Below are positions 21,947 to 33,184 of a stretch of 64,000 nt of DNA, in pieces (positions within the stretch are counted from its first letter, which is position 1; each line of letters starts with the position of its first letter). Under the pieces are notes generated by a model, which was not told the origin of the DNA, did not search any database, and saw nothing but the letters and a program-made list of their open reading frames with translations. The DNA is taken from assembly GCA_002914845.1 (NCBI GenBank), contig JXTC01000087.1, positions 666,640-730,639 on the forward strand, written 5' to 3'. This DNA is from Trema orientale. Lineage: Eukaryota > Streptophyta > Magnoliopsida > Rosales > Cannabaceae. A program made the position numbers and the translations under genes.

Positions 21947-24028
21947 TCTCCACCCTTCCATCCATCTCTCCTACCAAATAATGCTTAATAATAGAAGAAC
22001 GACTAAATAAATAAATAAATAAGTGAAATCCTTTGTAATTTTTTTTCAAAAGAAATGATTGTGATTTTATATTTTTACAATTCAATTATATGTAATGCAC
22101 ATATTGTTTTTCGTTAGTAATTCTACGGAAGTAAAATAACATGAGTTGATCCCTTTCAAAAAAAAATAATAATAATAATAACACTAGTTGAGAGAGTATG
22201 CATGATTTAAGGACTAAAGTTTGAGAATACGATTTACTATTGCCATATTCTATTATAGATTGTATTATATTATGTGGCTATAATTCAGTAGATATTGTTT
22301 TTTTTTTAAATTTATCTATAGTTATTTTTTTAACCGTTAGATGATTATTTAACGACTATCATAATTTGAGTAATTGGAAAGATATAATAATAAAAATAAA
22401 TACACATTATTTAATATTTTTCTCTCTTTACATTTTATTATGAAATGCTTGATGATTTTTAATTGTGTAAAACAATATATATAGATAGGGAAAAAACTGG
22501 ATTTATGCCCCATATTTTATATTCTTTATTCATATTCTCAATTTTTTTTCTCTTATCATTTGTTCTCTCCTCAACTCATTTTGTCTTATCATTTTAATGT
22601 AGTTCTCTTTTATTCTCTTTCGTTACTTTCTTTGTCTCCACATTTTCTATGAAATATAATATAATCTATACATGTCCTGTAATAATTGTGAAACCAAACG
22701 TCGCATTATATTATGGCAATACATTATAATCAAAGACAATGAATTAAACATTTCAAAAAAAAAAAAGACAATGAATTAAAACACAGTATTGTATGCCAAA
22801 CATGTCCTAAACAGGTAATTTAGCAAACAAAATTTTTTTTATTTAGCGATTAATTATCGGATTCAGACAAGGGTTAAGTGGAACTATCCGAAAATTTTTC
22901 ACTTTCTAATTCCAAATACAAAAGAGAGAAGTGGTAGCTTTTGGAATTTATAAATTATTAGAACCAAACCTTGATATGCAAATTTTTTCCTGGTCAATTT
23001 CCTTCAGAATCATTTTGCATACGATCTCTATCGTAATGGAGAGCATAAAATATAACTTATGAATAGATACATCATACATGTACTAAGATTAACATAGATA
23101 GTGCTTTCAAAAAAAAAGAAAAAAAAAAGAGAGAATAACATAGTTAGATCCTGAAGCAAAGGAGAGAATGATATTATTCAAAAAGTAAACACAGAACCCA
23201 ACTAACGAGGTTTAATAAATCATAATATATAATTATATTTAGAGTGGAAAACGTCACTCTCAACAATTTATAATTGCTTTCCTTTGGTAACCTACATTAT
23301 AGAATATGAGTAGAAGAAATTCATGAATATTCGCATAAACAATTTATTGATTGAAAAAAAAAAAGAAGAAGTTGAACCAAATACAAATAACATGGAAACG
23401 TGTTGATTATTAAAATATCTGAAGGAGGACATATTTTACAACATGTTCTGCACACATTACAATATTTTATCAAATAAAATAAAACAAGCGTGACTTTAAG
23501 TGTTGAATGCATAATTATTATTATCAACTAAGGTTTCTTGGCCAGAATGGCCTGCCAATTCATCCCTCTTTCTACAACTTTAAAAAATTTGTACATATTC
23601 AGAGAAACAGCACCGATTCATCTAGATTCCCTGTTGACAATCTTTATTAAGGGACAAAGTTTAAAACACATCTTTTTTTTTTATTCTTTTTTTCTTTTTT
23701 CGAGGTCGATTTAAAACACAGCTTTGCTTTTAAGTTTTATGAATGTATGTATGTAACAGCACCAAGAAATGAGGTCAGTCCCATCATTCAATTCTGTTTT
23801 CATGTCATTAATTCTTTTTTTTTTTTTTTTCATATGCTTTATAACATGCATAAGATTCATACGTATAATAATTGGCATGGTTAGCGGAAATAGGGCTAGT
23901 TTCATTCAAGATTTAGGCTTATCCTTAATTTTCTTTCTTCTCTGCTATTCATTTATTCCCAAAGTGTAGCACTTTTTTATACATGAAATTCACTCATGAA
24001 ACTGACGCTTTTATTTGGTATTTGAATT
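21947..24028. other. Intergenic, AT-rich, promoter side of the receptor kinase
   Basis: The stretch has A/T runs, a CTCT-rich start and no recognisable exon. Short frames at 23321-23527 and 23711-23969 have no family signal. Confidence 0.4.
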
Positions 24029-24076
24029 TTGACAGATTTTGAAAAACTTCAGAGAATTGGGTGCTGTAATAAAGTC

Positions 24077-26446
24077 ATGTACTTATTCCAACTTAGAACA
24101 CTCAAGTTTTTCTTTCCCTTATTTCTTGTGTTCAAAACATGTTTTGGTGGTATACAACATGTTGCCAAAATCAACCCCGGATTCCAGACATCTCAGATGG
24201 AATGGAATGACAACCATGGCCAGTTCCTGTTATCGAACAACTCCGAATTTGCTTTTGCCTTCTTGACTATCCTCGAAGTCAAATTGTTCTTACTCGTAGT
24301 CATTCACTCGGATAGTTCCACACCGGTTTGGGCTGCTAATAGAGATCTTCTTGTGGCAGACTCTGATAAGCTTGTCTTTGAACAAAACGGCAACCTTTAT
24401 TTGACGAGTGGGAATGGCGTCGTTTGGTCTACGAACACATCAGGAAAAGGAGTCACAGCCATGGAATTGAGGGACTCAGGGAACTTGGTGTTGCTTGGAG
24501 ACGATGGAGGAATCATTTGGCAGAGTTTTAGCCATCCCACAGATACCCTTTTACCTGGCCAGGAATTCTTGCAAGGAATGACTTTGAAAAGTTCTCTTAA
24601 TCAAAATAACTTGTCTCACTTCCTTGAAATCGAGTCAGGGAATTTGGTTCTCTATGCAGGGTTTCTCACTCCACAAATTTATTGGTCTATAGGAGAAGAA
24701 ACCAGGAAAACAAATAGCAGTGTCAATGGAAAGGTTCATTCTGCCATTCTGGAGTCCAATTCATGGAACTTCTATGACACAAATGGAAACTTACTTTGGC
24801 AATTTATCTACTCTAACCAATCTTACCAAAATAACTTCTGGGTTGCTGTTTTAGGCTCAGATGGATTGATTTCGTTTAGTAATCTTCAAAAGGGAAGGAC
24901 TTTGGCTTCTGATGCCATTAAGATACCACAAGGCTCCTGCAGTGTTCCTGAGCCTTGTGATCCATACTATGTGTGCCATATTGACAATTGGTGTGAGTGT
25001 CCTTCTCTTCTCAGCTCTCTCTCTAATTGCAAACCTCAGAACCTCCCTAACTGTAATAGCTCCGAAAGTCCAGTGGAGTTTCTCTCTCTTGGAGATAATG
25101 TTAACTATTTTGCTCTTGACTTTGTCACACCCTCTTTGAAGTCTAACCTCAACACTTGCAAACAAGCTTGTCTTAGCAATTGTTCTTGCCTTGTCTTGTT
25201 TCACGAAAGCAGTTCTGGAAACTGCTTTCTCTTCGATCAGATTGGGAGTATCCAACGCACTGGCGAGAATTCTCCTGGTTTTGTCTCCTATATGAAGGTC
25301 TTAAGTAACAGAGAGGTGGGACTGAGCCCCACAAAGGAAGAAACCCAGAAAAGAAGGAATCATATTCTAATCGTTGTAGTCATTCTAGTTTCAACAATTT
25401 TGGTTATTGTTTCACTGCTTTATGTGGGATGCTTGTACCTGAAGAAAAAGAAGAAACTACTAGATTATGCTCATGATGGCTCAGATGATGATGATAATTT
25501 CTTTGACAATCTTTCTGGTATGCCTGTTCGTTTTACTTACACTGATCTTTGTTTGGCAACCGGGAATTTCTCAAGAAAAGTTGGCCAAGGCGGGTTCGGT
25601 TCAGTCTACTTAGGTGTTCTTCCGGATGGGATCCAATTGGCTGTGAAGAAACTGGAAGGCATTGGTCAATGGAAGAAGGAATTTAGAGCAGAAGTTAGCA
25701 TAATTGGGAGTATCCACCATGTCCATCTAGTTAAAGTCAAAGGCTTCTGCACTGAAGGGCCTCATAGGCTTCTTGTCTACGAGTACATGGCTAAAGGGTC
25801 TTTAGACAAATGGATTTTCAAGAACAATATTGATGACGGACAAAAATTGGATTGGAATACAAGATTCAACATTGCATTGGGCACAGCAAAGGGTCTTGCT
25901 TATCTTCATGAGGAATGTGAAGTGAAGATCATTCACTGTGATATAAAACCCGAAAATGTTCTTCTTGATGATAATTTTGTGGCCAAAGTTTCGGACTTCG
26001 GTTTGGCTAAGCTAATGACCCGGGAACAAAGCCTTGTGTATACAACATTAAGAGGCACAAGAGGGTACCTAGCTCCGGAATGGATCACCAGCTATGCCAT
26101 ATCAGAAAAAAGTGATGTATACAGCTATGGCATGGTCTTGCTTGAGATCATTAGTGGGAGGAAGAACTATGAATCAGGGGATGACTCGGAGAAATCCCAT
26201 TTTCCATCTTATGCTTTCAAGATGTTTGAAGAAGAAAAAGTGAAAGAAATCATTGATTCAGAGCTAGAAATTGATGAACATGATGATGAAAGAGTGGTTA
26301 ATGCCATTAAAGTTGCTTTGTGGTGTATTCAGGATGATATGCACTTAAGGCCGGCAATGACTAAAGTGGTTCAAATGCTTGAAGGTCTATGTGATGTGCC
26401 TCCACCTCCATCTTCCAAAGTGCAGAGACTAGTTCGTGAGGTATGA
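24077..26446 (+). CDS. G-type lectin S-receptor-like Ser/Thr kinase, SD2-5 type
   Basis: This is a single exon of 789 residues from the second in-frame ATG (MYLFQLRTLKFFFPLFLVF), which gives a hydrophobic signal peptide; an upstream ATG at 24029 would hide it. Domains in order: B-lectin (about 50-160, PVWAANRD, WSTNTSG, WQSFSHPTDTLLPGQ); Cys-rich EGF/PAN-like region (about 290-410, CDPYYVCHIDNWCEC, CLSNCSC); transmembrane helix (about 428-452) followed by KKKKK; kinase (about 500-770) with glycine loop GQGGFGSVY, AVKK, HCDIKPEN, DFG and GYLAPEWI. The catalytic loop has Cys instead of Arg before Asp (non-RD), common in immune-type kinases. The protein ends soon after DVPPPPSS, shorter than my recollection of family members, which carry a Ser-rich tail. 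The last codons read GAG GTA TGA, so a hidden donor (GAG|GTATGA) is possible. Confidence 0.93.
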   Translation: MYLFQLRTLKFFFPLFLVFKTCFGGIQHVAKINPGFQTSQMEWNDNHGQFLLSNNSEFAFAFLTILEVKLFLLVVIHSDSSTPVWAANRDLLVADSDKLVFEQNGNLYLTSGNGVVWSTNTSGKGVTAMELRDSGNLVLLGDDGGIIWQSFSHPTDTLLPGQEFLQGMTLKSSLNQNNLSHFLEIESGNLVLYAGFLTPQIYWSIGEETRKTNSSVNGKVHSAILESNSWNFYDTNGNLLWQFIYSNQSYQNNFWVAVLGSDGLISFSNLQKGRTLASDAIKIPQGSCSVPEPCDPYYVCHIDNWCECPSLLSSLSNCKPQNLPNCNSSESPVEFLSLGDNVNYFALDFVTPSLKSNLNTCKQACLSNCSCLVLFHESSSGNCFLFDQIGSIQRTGENSPGFVSYMKVLSNREVGLSPTKEETQKRRNHILIVVVILVSTILVIVSLLYVGCLYLKKKKKLLDYAHDGSDDDDNFFDNLSGMPVRFTYTDLCLATGNFSRKVGQGGFGSVYLGVLPDGIQLAVKKLEGIGQWKKEFRAEVSIIGSIHHVHLVKVKGFCTEGPHRLLVYEYMAKGSLDKWIFKNNIDDGQKLDWNTRFNIALGTAKGLAYLHEECEVKIIHCDIKPENVLLDDNFVAKVSDFGLAKLMTREQSLVYTTLRGTRGYLAPEWITSYAISEKSDVYSYGMVLLEIISGRKNYESGDDSEKSHFPSYAFKMFEEEKVKEIIDSELEIDEHDDERVVNAIKVALWCIQDDMHLRPAMTKVVQMLEGLCDVPPPPSSKVQRLVREV

Positions 26447-26649
26447 CTCAGTTTCCATAGAGATGTACATATATAACAGATGCTCGGCTATCAAGGTTAG
26501 ATGATAGAAGAAATGTCTGTAACTTTATGGGATTGTTCTCAAGGATGAGCAGATTTCATTCACACCTAGTTTTAATTTGATAATTTGTTAATATTTTTGT
26601 TATGCTTGATATTTGTGATTCTGTTTAATTTGTAACTCATTCATAGGAC

Positions 26650-27210
26650 AAGAGAATAAATAAAGACCATATAAGAATGACAAAAACCTGCAAAACGACG
26701 AGAACCAGAAACGACTGAAACATAAAACGACAACAGTCAAGGAAAGACAATAAAATTTACAAACGACATCGACCTGATAGCGACAATAAAAAAAAACAAT
26801 ATAGGGACGACAACATAGTGACTAAAGAAATAAAAATTAAAGCGACTACCATAGGACGACAATAACTTAACAACAGCGCCAAAATATGAAAATATCAAAA
26901 CGACAATCCGGCTAAGAAAATATCAAAACGACAAGAATAAGAAAATGACGATAAAAGCAATAAGCTAAAATAAATGTCAGACACGAACGTACCAGAAAAT
27001 GACAACTGTTAATAAGGCGACAATAAAAACTTACAAACGCCACAAATATTAAAAGAACAAAATGAAAAATACCAAAACAGATAGACCATTGAAAAAAAAT
27101 TACAAACGACAAAAATTTAGAGACAACAAAACAAGAAACTACAAAAAGAACCTACCAAACGACATACAAAGGAGAAAAACAATGGGGAAAGAAAACGACA
27201 ATAGAACTAA
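26650..27210. repeat. T-poor ACGACAA-rich degenerate tract
   Basis: The word CGAC occurs more than fifteen times, often as AAACGACAA or GCGACAATAA, at irregular 15-40 bp spacing. The plus strand has very little T. No fixed unit could be defined by eye. The minus-strand frame at 26912-27112 is a by-product of the bias. Confidence 0.65.
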
Positions 27211-28093
27211 TCTGTTTTGAATAGCATCATCATGGCTTTAAATATTGAACAATGGTGATTATGATTGCACTTTTTGATTCAATAGTAAACTGAAAATGAA
27301 TTCTTCTTTATGAACTCCGCAACTTATTACAACCAAATAGAATTGGAAGAAGCTAAACTTGATGCTCAAATTGCCATATATCAGGATCTCAATGATGGAT
27401 GAAAGACAAGGATGTATGGGTAATGGCAAGGCGACCCATTACGTATGGTATAAAAAAAACAATAAAAACCACAAGCAAAGAATATCTGTAGACCCAAAAG
27501 GCCAAAATAGATCTTGCTGCAAAATAATCCACCTGCCCATCATTCTTGATGCTGGATATTTATTGAATTTTTCAACCATCTCTTTCTTCATCTTTATTTT
27601 TTTTTCCTCAATTATTATTTTCTGTCACATCTATGTATTTCCTGTGGTAAAGGGGAAAAAAAAAAATCGACCATGATCAGGAATAATTGCTTGAGATTCA
27701 AATATAGTCCAAAGGAATTTGTTAGGATAGTATGTGCTGAACGATTGAAAAATATTGGTTTGAGGACTTTATCACAAGAAGGGCAAGTTTTGATATGGAA
27801 CTTTGACTTTGATGGGCTAAAATCTAAAGCAAACAAGAAAAGGATACATTGGTAAAGAGAGAATTTAAAGAGACTAGGTGTAAGCCCGTTTATTTATTTA
27901 TTCATATTGTTTTCGACATGTCGAGTAACATAGTTATAGTCAGGAAGTCTTCACCATTATACCAAAGGAAGAAGAAAGCCCAAAGTCACATCTCAGATAT
28001 TATATTTATGTTACTACTAGCTTATTATTGGACAAGTTATAGTTTTATTCGACTAATTCAGATAAGGGTGGCTAAGGGACTTTAGACCTAATA
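27211..28093. other. Intergenic between receptor kinase and TPR gene
   Basis: Several overlapping short frames (27359-28085) show no recognisable domain or consistent splice structure. The final part is likely the 3' UTR of the TPR gene. Confidence 0.35.
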
Positions 28094-29532
28094 TCATGCT
28101 GTTAGTGGGGCTCCATGGAAGAAAGTAGGTGGAGACGAATGGCCGTGATCAACCGCAGGTTGATTTCCTTCATTTTCATCCTCCTCCTCTTCGTCTTCAG
28201 CATCCCAAAGAAACCGAGCATATGAAGCTAAAACATAACTGCAAAAGAGAATGGAGTTACCAATTGGTCCTTAGGCTAATGCAGACCAAAGATTAATCTT
28301 ACTCTAAACCAAATAATTAACTAATAAATAACACATTTCAAAGATTCCAAGAAATCAACTAGTCGTACTTCTTTTATGAGTGATCAAATTAAAAGGAGAT
28401 GCTTGTATTTAAATAACTTAAAGTGGAGTCCCCGGAGTTCAATTCCATGTAAATGTATCTAATGAAAAAAAAAGTAACAATGATATAAGTGGGCTATAGC
28501 CTGTAAAGAAGAAAACTGAACCACATAGAAACTTGCTGATTACCAATCATCCGGGGAAGATTTAACAGCTTGATCAAAATAGTTCTCAGCTCGCTGAGCA
28601 TCCTTATGACTACTCCAAATTAGATCAGCATAAAGTGATAAGACTTCTGCATCACCAGGATTAGCCAAGATTGCTCTGCCATAATACTCCTCTGCTTTAG
28701 CATAGTCTCCCCGAACCTATTCATACATGTACACTATTAGTCCTCAAAATCTCGACAATAAAAATCTTTACTTTACGTCTTTACCAGAAAAACAAAAACA
28801 AAATCCGAACTGGGTAATTTTTTATTTTCAGAAAAACGCTTATTTCAATTGTTTTTTTTTTTTTTTTTTTTTAACCTCTTTCAAGAACTTAGCATAGTTT
28901 CCAAGTAAGAGCCCATTTCCGGGGTTGGCCTCAATCATCTTCTGGTAATAAACATCAGTACCATCACTCCCACGATTATTACTATTACCCTCAAAGAACC
29001 CCGACCCACCACCACCATCGCCACCATCTCCGCCACCGGACCCCCTCCCGTCGCCGCCGCCGCCGCCGCAAATCCGGCCTCCGTTGCTCCCAACTCCGCC
29101 ACCCATCACAAGGGTCTGCAATACTCTCTCTTTGTTCTCCACACAACGCCCTTCTTCTTTCATGAATCTCTCTCCCAACCCAGAGCTCGAAAACAGTCTC
29201 CCGATGGCTGATGATGATCCTGAGTCGATCTTCAGCTTCCCCTTTTCATCTCTCTCTACTTCTAGTTCAGTTTGTGGTTGTTTAGCTCTGGTTTTCGAGG
29301 TGGGACTGGTCTTCCTTTTGGGCTTTGGTGGGCTCTCTGATTTCGTTAACACGGGCTGGAGTGGTCTCTTTGAGGGGTCATCGGTGGGAGAAGAAGAAGA
29401 GTGGAAAGAACAAGTTAAAGAGACTGACTTGGTTCTTGGAAGGTGGAGAAGTGGCTCCGGCTCCGGGGAGGAATCTTTGGAATGGGGTAGCCAAGAGTTC
29501 AAGATTGGTGCTGAGGAGCTTCTAAGAAGCAT
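28094..29532 (-). CDS. TPR-like protein of the At1g80130 type
   Basis: Three exons, 28876-29532, 28544-28716 and 28094-28238, join in phase to give 324 residues. The N-terminal half is disordered: Ser/Pro-rich, then a basic patch and a Gly-rich stretch (about residues 144-180). The conserved C-terminal half starts YYQKMIEANPGNGLLLGNYA and continues with three tandem helix pairs: RGDYAKAEEYYGRAILANPG, DAQRAENYFDQAVKSSPDD and CYVLASYARFLWDAEDEEEE. These match TPR-like repeats of a plant-only family whose molecular role is not known to me. The exon 1 donor is GAG|GTTAAAAA with a long poly(A)/poly(T) run immediately inside the intron, which is unusual. A 162-codon antisense frame over exon 1 is a composition artefact. 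Confidence 0.9.
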
Positions 29533-29987
29533 TTTTTTTTTTTTTTCCCGGAGTTATGGATTTGGAGACTGAGAAAGAAATGGTCTTGGAACAAAAAAAT
29601 GAGGTACATAACAAGGGAGGGTGCTACTGTAACAACAGTACAAAGATATTTTATTAGATTTGATGAAATGATAAAGTGCTTTTCACACAGACACAGGATA
29701 AAAAGAGAGAAACAGTAAAATAAGGGATTTTTTTTTTTTTTTAATTCCTTTTAAATGAATAGGATTGTAGGAAAAAGGGGGAAAAGTCCCAAATGCTTCC
29801 AAATCCAAAGCGGGTTGGTACTGTGATATACGAACGCTTTGCATGGTAAAAGGAAAAAGAATAAGAAGACAGGTAAATGCTTTAGAATAAGGCCAGAAAC
29901 TAATACGAGAAAATACAACGGAAAAGTTAACGGGTAGATTCATCAATTCATATCAGAAAAAAATAAAAAGTAGATTCATCAATTATA
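29533..29987. other. Upstream region of the TPR gene
   Basis: It contains the 5' UTR and promoter side of the TPR gene with T runs near 29531 and 29730. No separate gene was recognised. Confidence 0.4.
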
Positions 29988-30071
29988 GGATAAACTGTGA
30001 AAAAATCTCTGAAATTTGGATATTCTGTAATTTAAATTTTGAAGTTTCAATTCTACAAAATAATATCCTGA

Positions 30072-30755
30072 GGCCACGTTTGGAATGCAGGATAAGGATG
30101 GGATTGGATTGGATTAAATTAATCCCATGTTTGGTGCATGCATATGAGATGGATTGGATTGGATTAAGATAATCCACTTCAAAAATAATCCCGGGGATAA
30201 TCTTATCCTCTTGAGAATTTGGGATTGGGAGGATTATGAATTTGATTAAAAATAATAGAATGTTTTTGAAGTAGCAATAAATGATACTTTCGAAATTAAA
30301 TTTTAAAAGTGGTAAAACTAGAAATAGTATTTTTCAAAATATTTTTTATAAATGGTATTTTTGCAAATAATTTTACAAAAAAATGTCATTTTCCAAAAAT
30401 AAGCTTTAAAAGTGGTATTTTTCAAAATATTTTTTTAAAAATTGTATTTTTCAAATTATTTTTAAAAAATGGTATTTTTGTAAATAAGTTTTTAAAAATG
30501 ATATTTTTACAAAATTGATTTCTAAAAATGGTATTTTTTTTAAATTAATTTTTAAAAATAGTATTTTTCTAAATAATCAAACCTCAAATTTTGTAATTTA
30601 CCTCAAACTATGAAACACATCTATACTAACAAAAAGTAGCACACCAAACATGGGATAGGATTGGACTATAATTCCATCTTATCCTATCCTATCCAATCCA
30701 ATCCTTTAAAATAGTACAATCATATCCTATCCTATTCTGCACATCAAACGAAGTC
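30072..30755. mobile_element. Tourist/PIF-Harbinger-like MITE nested in copy E
   Basis: Ends GGCCACGTTTGGAATGCAG and, reversed, GACTTCGTTTGATGTGCAG are imperfect inverted repeats. The 3-bp TGA flanks both sides (30069-30071 and 30756-30758), fitting the TNA target of PIF/Harbinger elements; a 5-bp CTGAG reading is also possible. A second inverted pair, CCCATGTTTGGTG, lies inside (about 30123 and 30640). The ATTGGATTGG and ATCCTATCC blocks near the ends are complementary. Confidence 0.75.
30300..30580. repeat. Degenerate minisatellite inside the nested element
   Basis: About eight units of 30-36 bp share the core AAAAATGGTATTTTT followed by a variable A/T spacer. They occupy the central part of the Tourist-like element. 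Confidence 0.7.
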
Positions 30756-31209
30756 TGAGATTATAATTTCTTAAAATTAGTACTGGAGAATATTATTATC
30801 TTTGTATTATTAAAATTAGTAAAAAAAATCAGTTTAAGATATTAATTTTCAAAAATTCTTGATTTCAGAGTATTATTTTGCATAATCCAAATTTTAGAGA
30901 TTAAATTACAGAACACACAAACTTCAAGATTTTTTTTTTTTTTTGCAATTCATCTTTATAGAAGGATTATTAAGTTAATAGGAAAGCTAAATGTGCTATG
31001 TTTTATATTGTCTAGTTTTACGATTAGTGGAATTAATCATAATTTTTTATACTATTAATATTATAAAACTAGATAGTAAAATCCATCATCAACCACAGAA
31101 AGCGTAAAAACTAAGTGTGGAATAACTGTTAAGGATTTTAACTACGAATCGGTAAAGGACAACGATACAGTTACTGTTGCATGAAATAGTCATTTATGTG
31201 TCCTCAAAA

Positions 31210-31543
31210 GAGATAACTGCAAAAAAATACCTGAAATTTGAATGTTCTGTAATTTAAACTCTGAAGTTTGAACTCTGCAAAATAATACCCTGAGATTAAA
31301 AATTTGTGAAAATTAATATCTTAGACAGATTTTTTGACCAATTTTAAGAGCAAAAAAATAATAATATCCTCCATTAAAATTACATTAATTCATATTATTT
31401 ATCTTAATTTTGAAGATATTTTTGTATTTTATCAGTTAAAATTATTTAAAAAGTCAATTCAAAATATTAATTTTTAAAAACTTTTAATCTCAAAATATTA
31501 TTTTGTAAAATCTAAATTTTAAGATTTATTTTACAGTTATCCC
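31210..31543. mobile_element. MITE family 1 copy F (334 bp), uninterrupted
   Basis: A perfect 9-bp direct repeat, TCCTCAAAA, lies at 31201-31209 and 31544-31552. Ends are GAGATAACTGCAAAAAAA and, reversed, GGGATAACTGTAAAATAAA. It carries the family landmarks (ACTCTGCAAAATAATACCCTGAG, TTTTTTGACCAATTTTAAG, the central AATAATATCCTC palindrome) and no coding frame. It is the best reference copy in the window. Confidence 0.88.
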
Positions 31544-31552
31544 TCCTCAAAA

Positions 31553-32480
31553 TATAAGCTCACGGACTAAGGCACAAACCAGTTTTCGATTTACAACCTC
31601 TCTAACACAGACACGTAGCCTCCTCGTCACGTGACATGGGACCCAGGGAGATGCCATTTATTTTCTCTCCCCTGATTTTATTGGTGTTGAGATACTTGGA
31701 CGGTCATAAATTGGCCTCGAGACCTTTGCTAAACTAAGATGGTGTCATCATTGTCGTTTATCTTCATCTAGTGTCGTCGAAACGCTTGTTGACACGTGCA
31801 CAAAGGACAGGAGGAGAGTCACGATCACGCTCTCTAGAGCTTCATGAAGGATCATCGGTAAGAAGTGCTTTTTCTTTTGGGAGAGCCACTGTAAAATGTC
31901 AAAAGTGTTCAGAAGAAAAATAAATAAATAAAAAAGATTTCTTTTCAACTGAAAGAAAAATCTTTTCGTTATGATCGGGGACTATATTTATATATGAAAT
32001 TATGTATTTACATTTGTGTGAACCATCTTTGTGTGGAAGACTTGGGCTCTTTTCAAGCACATTTTGCAATGTAATTAAAATAGCAATAGAGTTAAACAGA
32101 ATGGGACAGAGGTAGTGCATCCGGTGGGAGAGATCGGTTGGTGTCGTTTTACGTTTAGTTTCATTATCGTCTCACTAAACCCTCCACGTTGCAGTAGTGC
32201 ACAACCACATGGTTCGCTCTAGACTCTTTTGACAGTTCACATTGTGTCAGAAAATGATCAGAAGCAACTAAAGACACGTGCTCATAAAAGAACCAAGGCC
32301 TTCCCATAAACAAACCCACATGAACTCTAATCATCATAATTCACATCTCAAAACACCAACGAAAACACGTGTTTTATATATATATCAGCTCCATTGAGTT
32401 CAAAACATGATCAAACAAATATAACTTGAAGTACTTTTTATCAGCATTTGATCATAGAAGAAACATTTGTCAGTCATTCA
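31553..32480. other. Intergenic
   Basis: The segment 31600-31660 has CACGTGA and ACACGTAG motifs, which could be regulatory. No exon was recognised. Frames at 31748-32120 are composition-driven. Confidence 0.35.
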
Positions 32481-32943
32481 TTTCATCATCAATCCAAGAA
32501 GAATGAAAATCAGCAGATTTGAGAGTTGCACAATATATATTTTCCTAAACATAGTAAAAGTGAATCCAACGTGTGGTTTTTAATGTATATGAAACGAACT
32601 TAGTTCAAAACTGAATCTTTCACAACTATTGATGAGTAAAAATGAATGTCAATGTTGTGGTAAAAAAGACAGACTTTTAAGAACATGTTCTAGTACTGGT
32701 CCCCAGACTGTGGCATAGATGCCCAGAATCCAACGATTTTAACCCCATGAAAGAGTAATCGAAACTAGATACAAATCCCATTCATCCTTGCCCTTAACAA
32801 TTACAGCACTTAAAATAATAGCATTGTAACAATCTAATCCAGACACCATAGACTTACCTCACTAAAATGCTTCCTTCTTGATGTGTACGCTAATACTATC
32901 CATCTGATCCTATAAATTATATACAAATAAATGTTTACTGAGG

Positions 32944-33153
32944 TCATCTTCTGAATCGCGACCCCTTGTTTGGTCTGTTCCTTTCATCCCATGCACAAGT
33001 CCAGAAGAATAAAGACATCCAAAAGAGGACAGCAAAGAATATCTGTATTCTATCTTGAAATTTAGACAAAGATGCTACAAGACCTGCTCCAACAAAGGGG
33101 TGAAGAAACCGTTCAATAACCGGTCCCAACTCCAGGGTCAAGCATTAAATAAT

Positions 33154-33184
<31 letters not shown>

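Larger units (their letters stand above)
29988..30954. mobile_element. MITE family 1 copy E, interrupted by a Tourist-like element
   Basis: The left part starts GGATAAACTGTGAAAAA and runs through CTACAAAATAATATCCTGA. The right part resumes GAGATTATAATTTCTTAAAA and ends with a T run and GCAATTCATC. Removing 30072-30758 restores the family sequence. The outer target duplication is not clear. Confidence 0.75.

Noticed and set aside
29084..29572. 162-codon plus frame antisense to TPR exon 1
   Set aside because: Composition artefact opposite a spliced gene with clear domains; no family resemblance of its own.
33084..33141. Extension of the plastid-protein exon 2 upstream (LTLELGPVIERFLHPFVGA)
   Set aside because: The only acceptor there (CTGGAG) has the wrong phase for the exon 1 donor; the acceptor at 33084-33085 fits. 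It remains possible if another exon exists.
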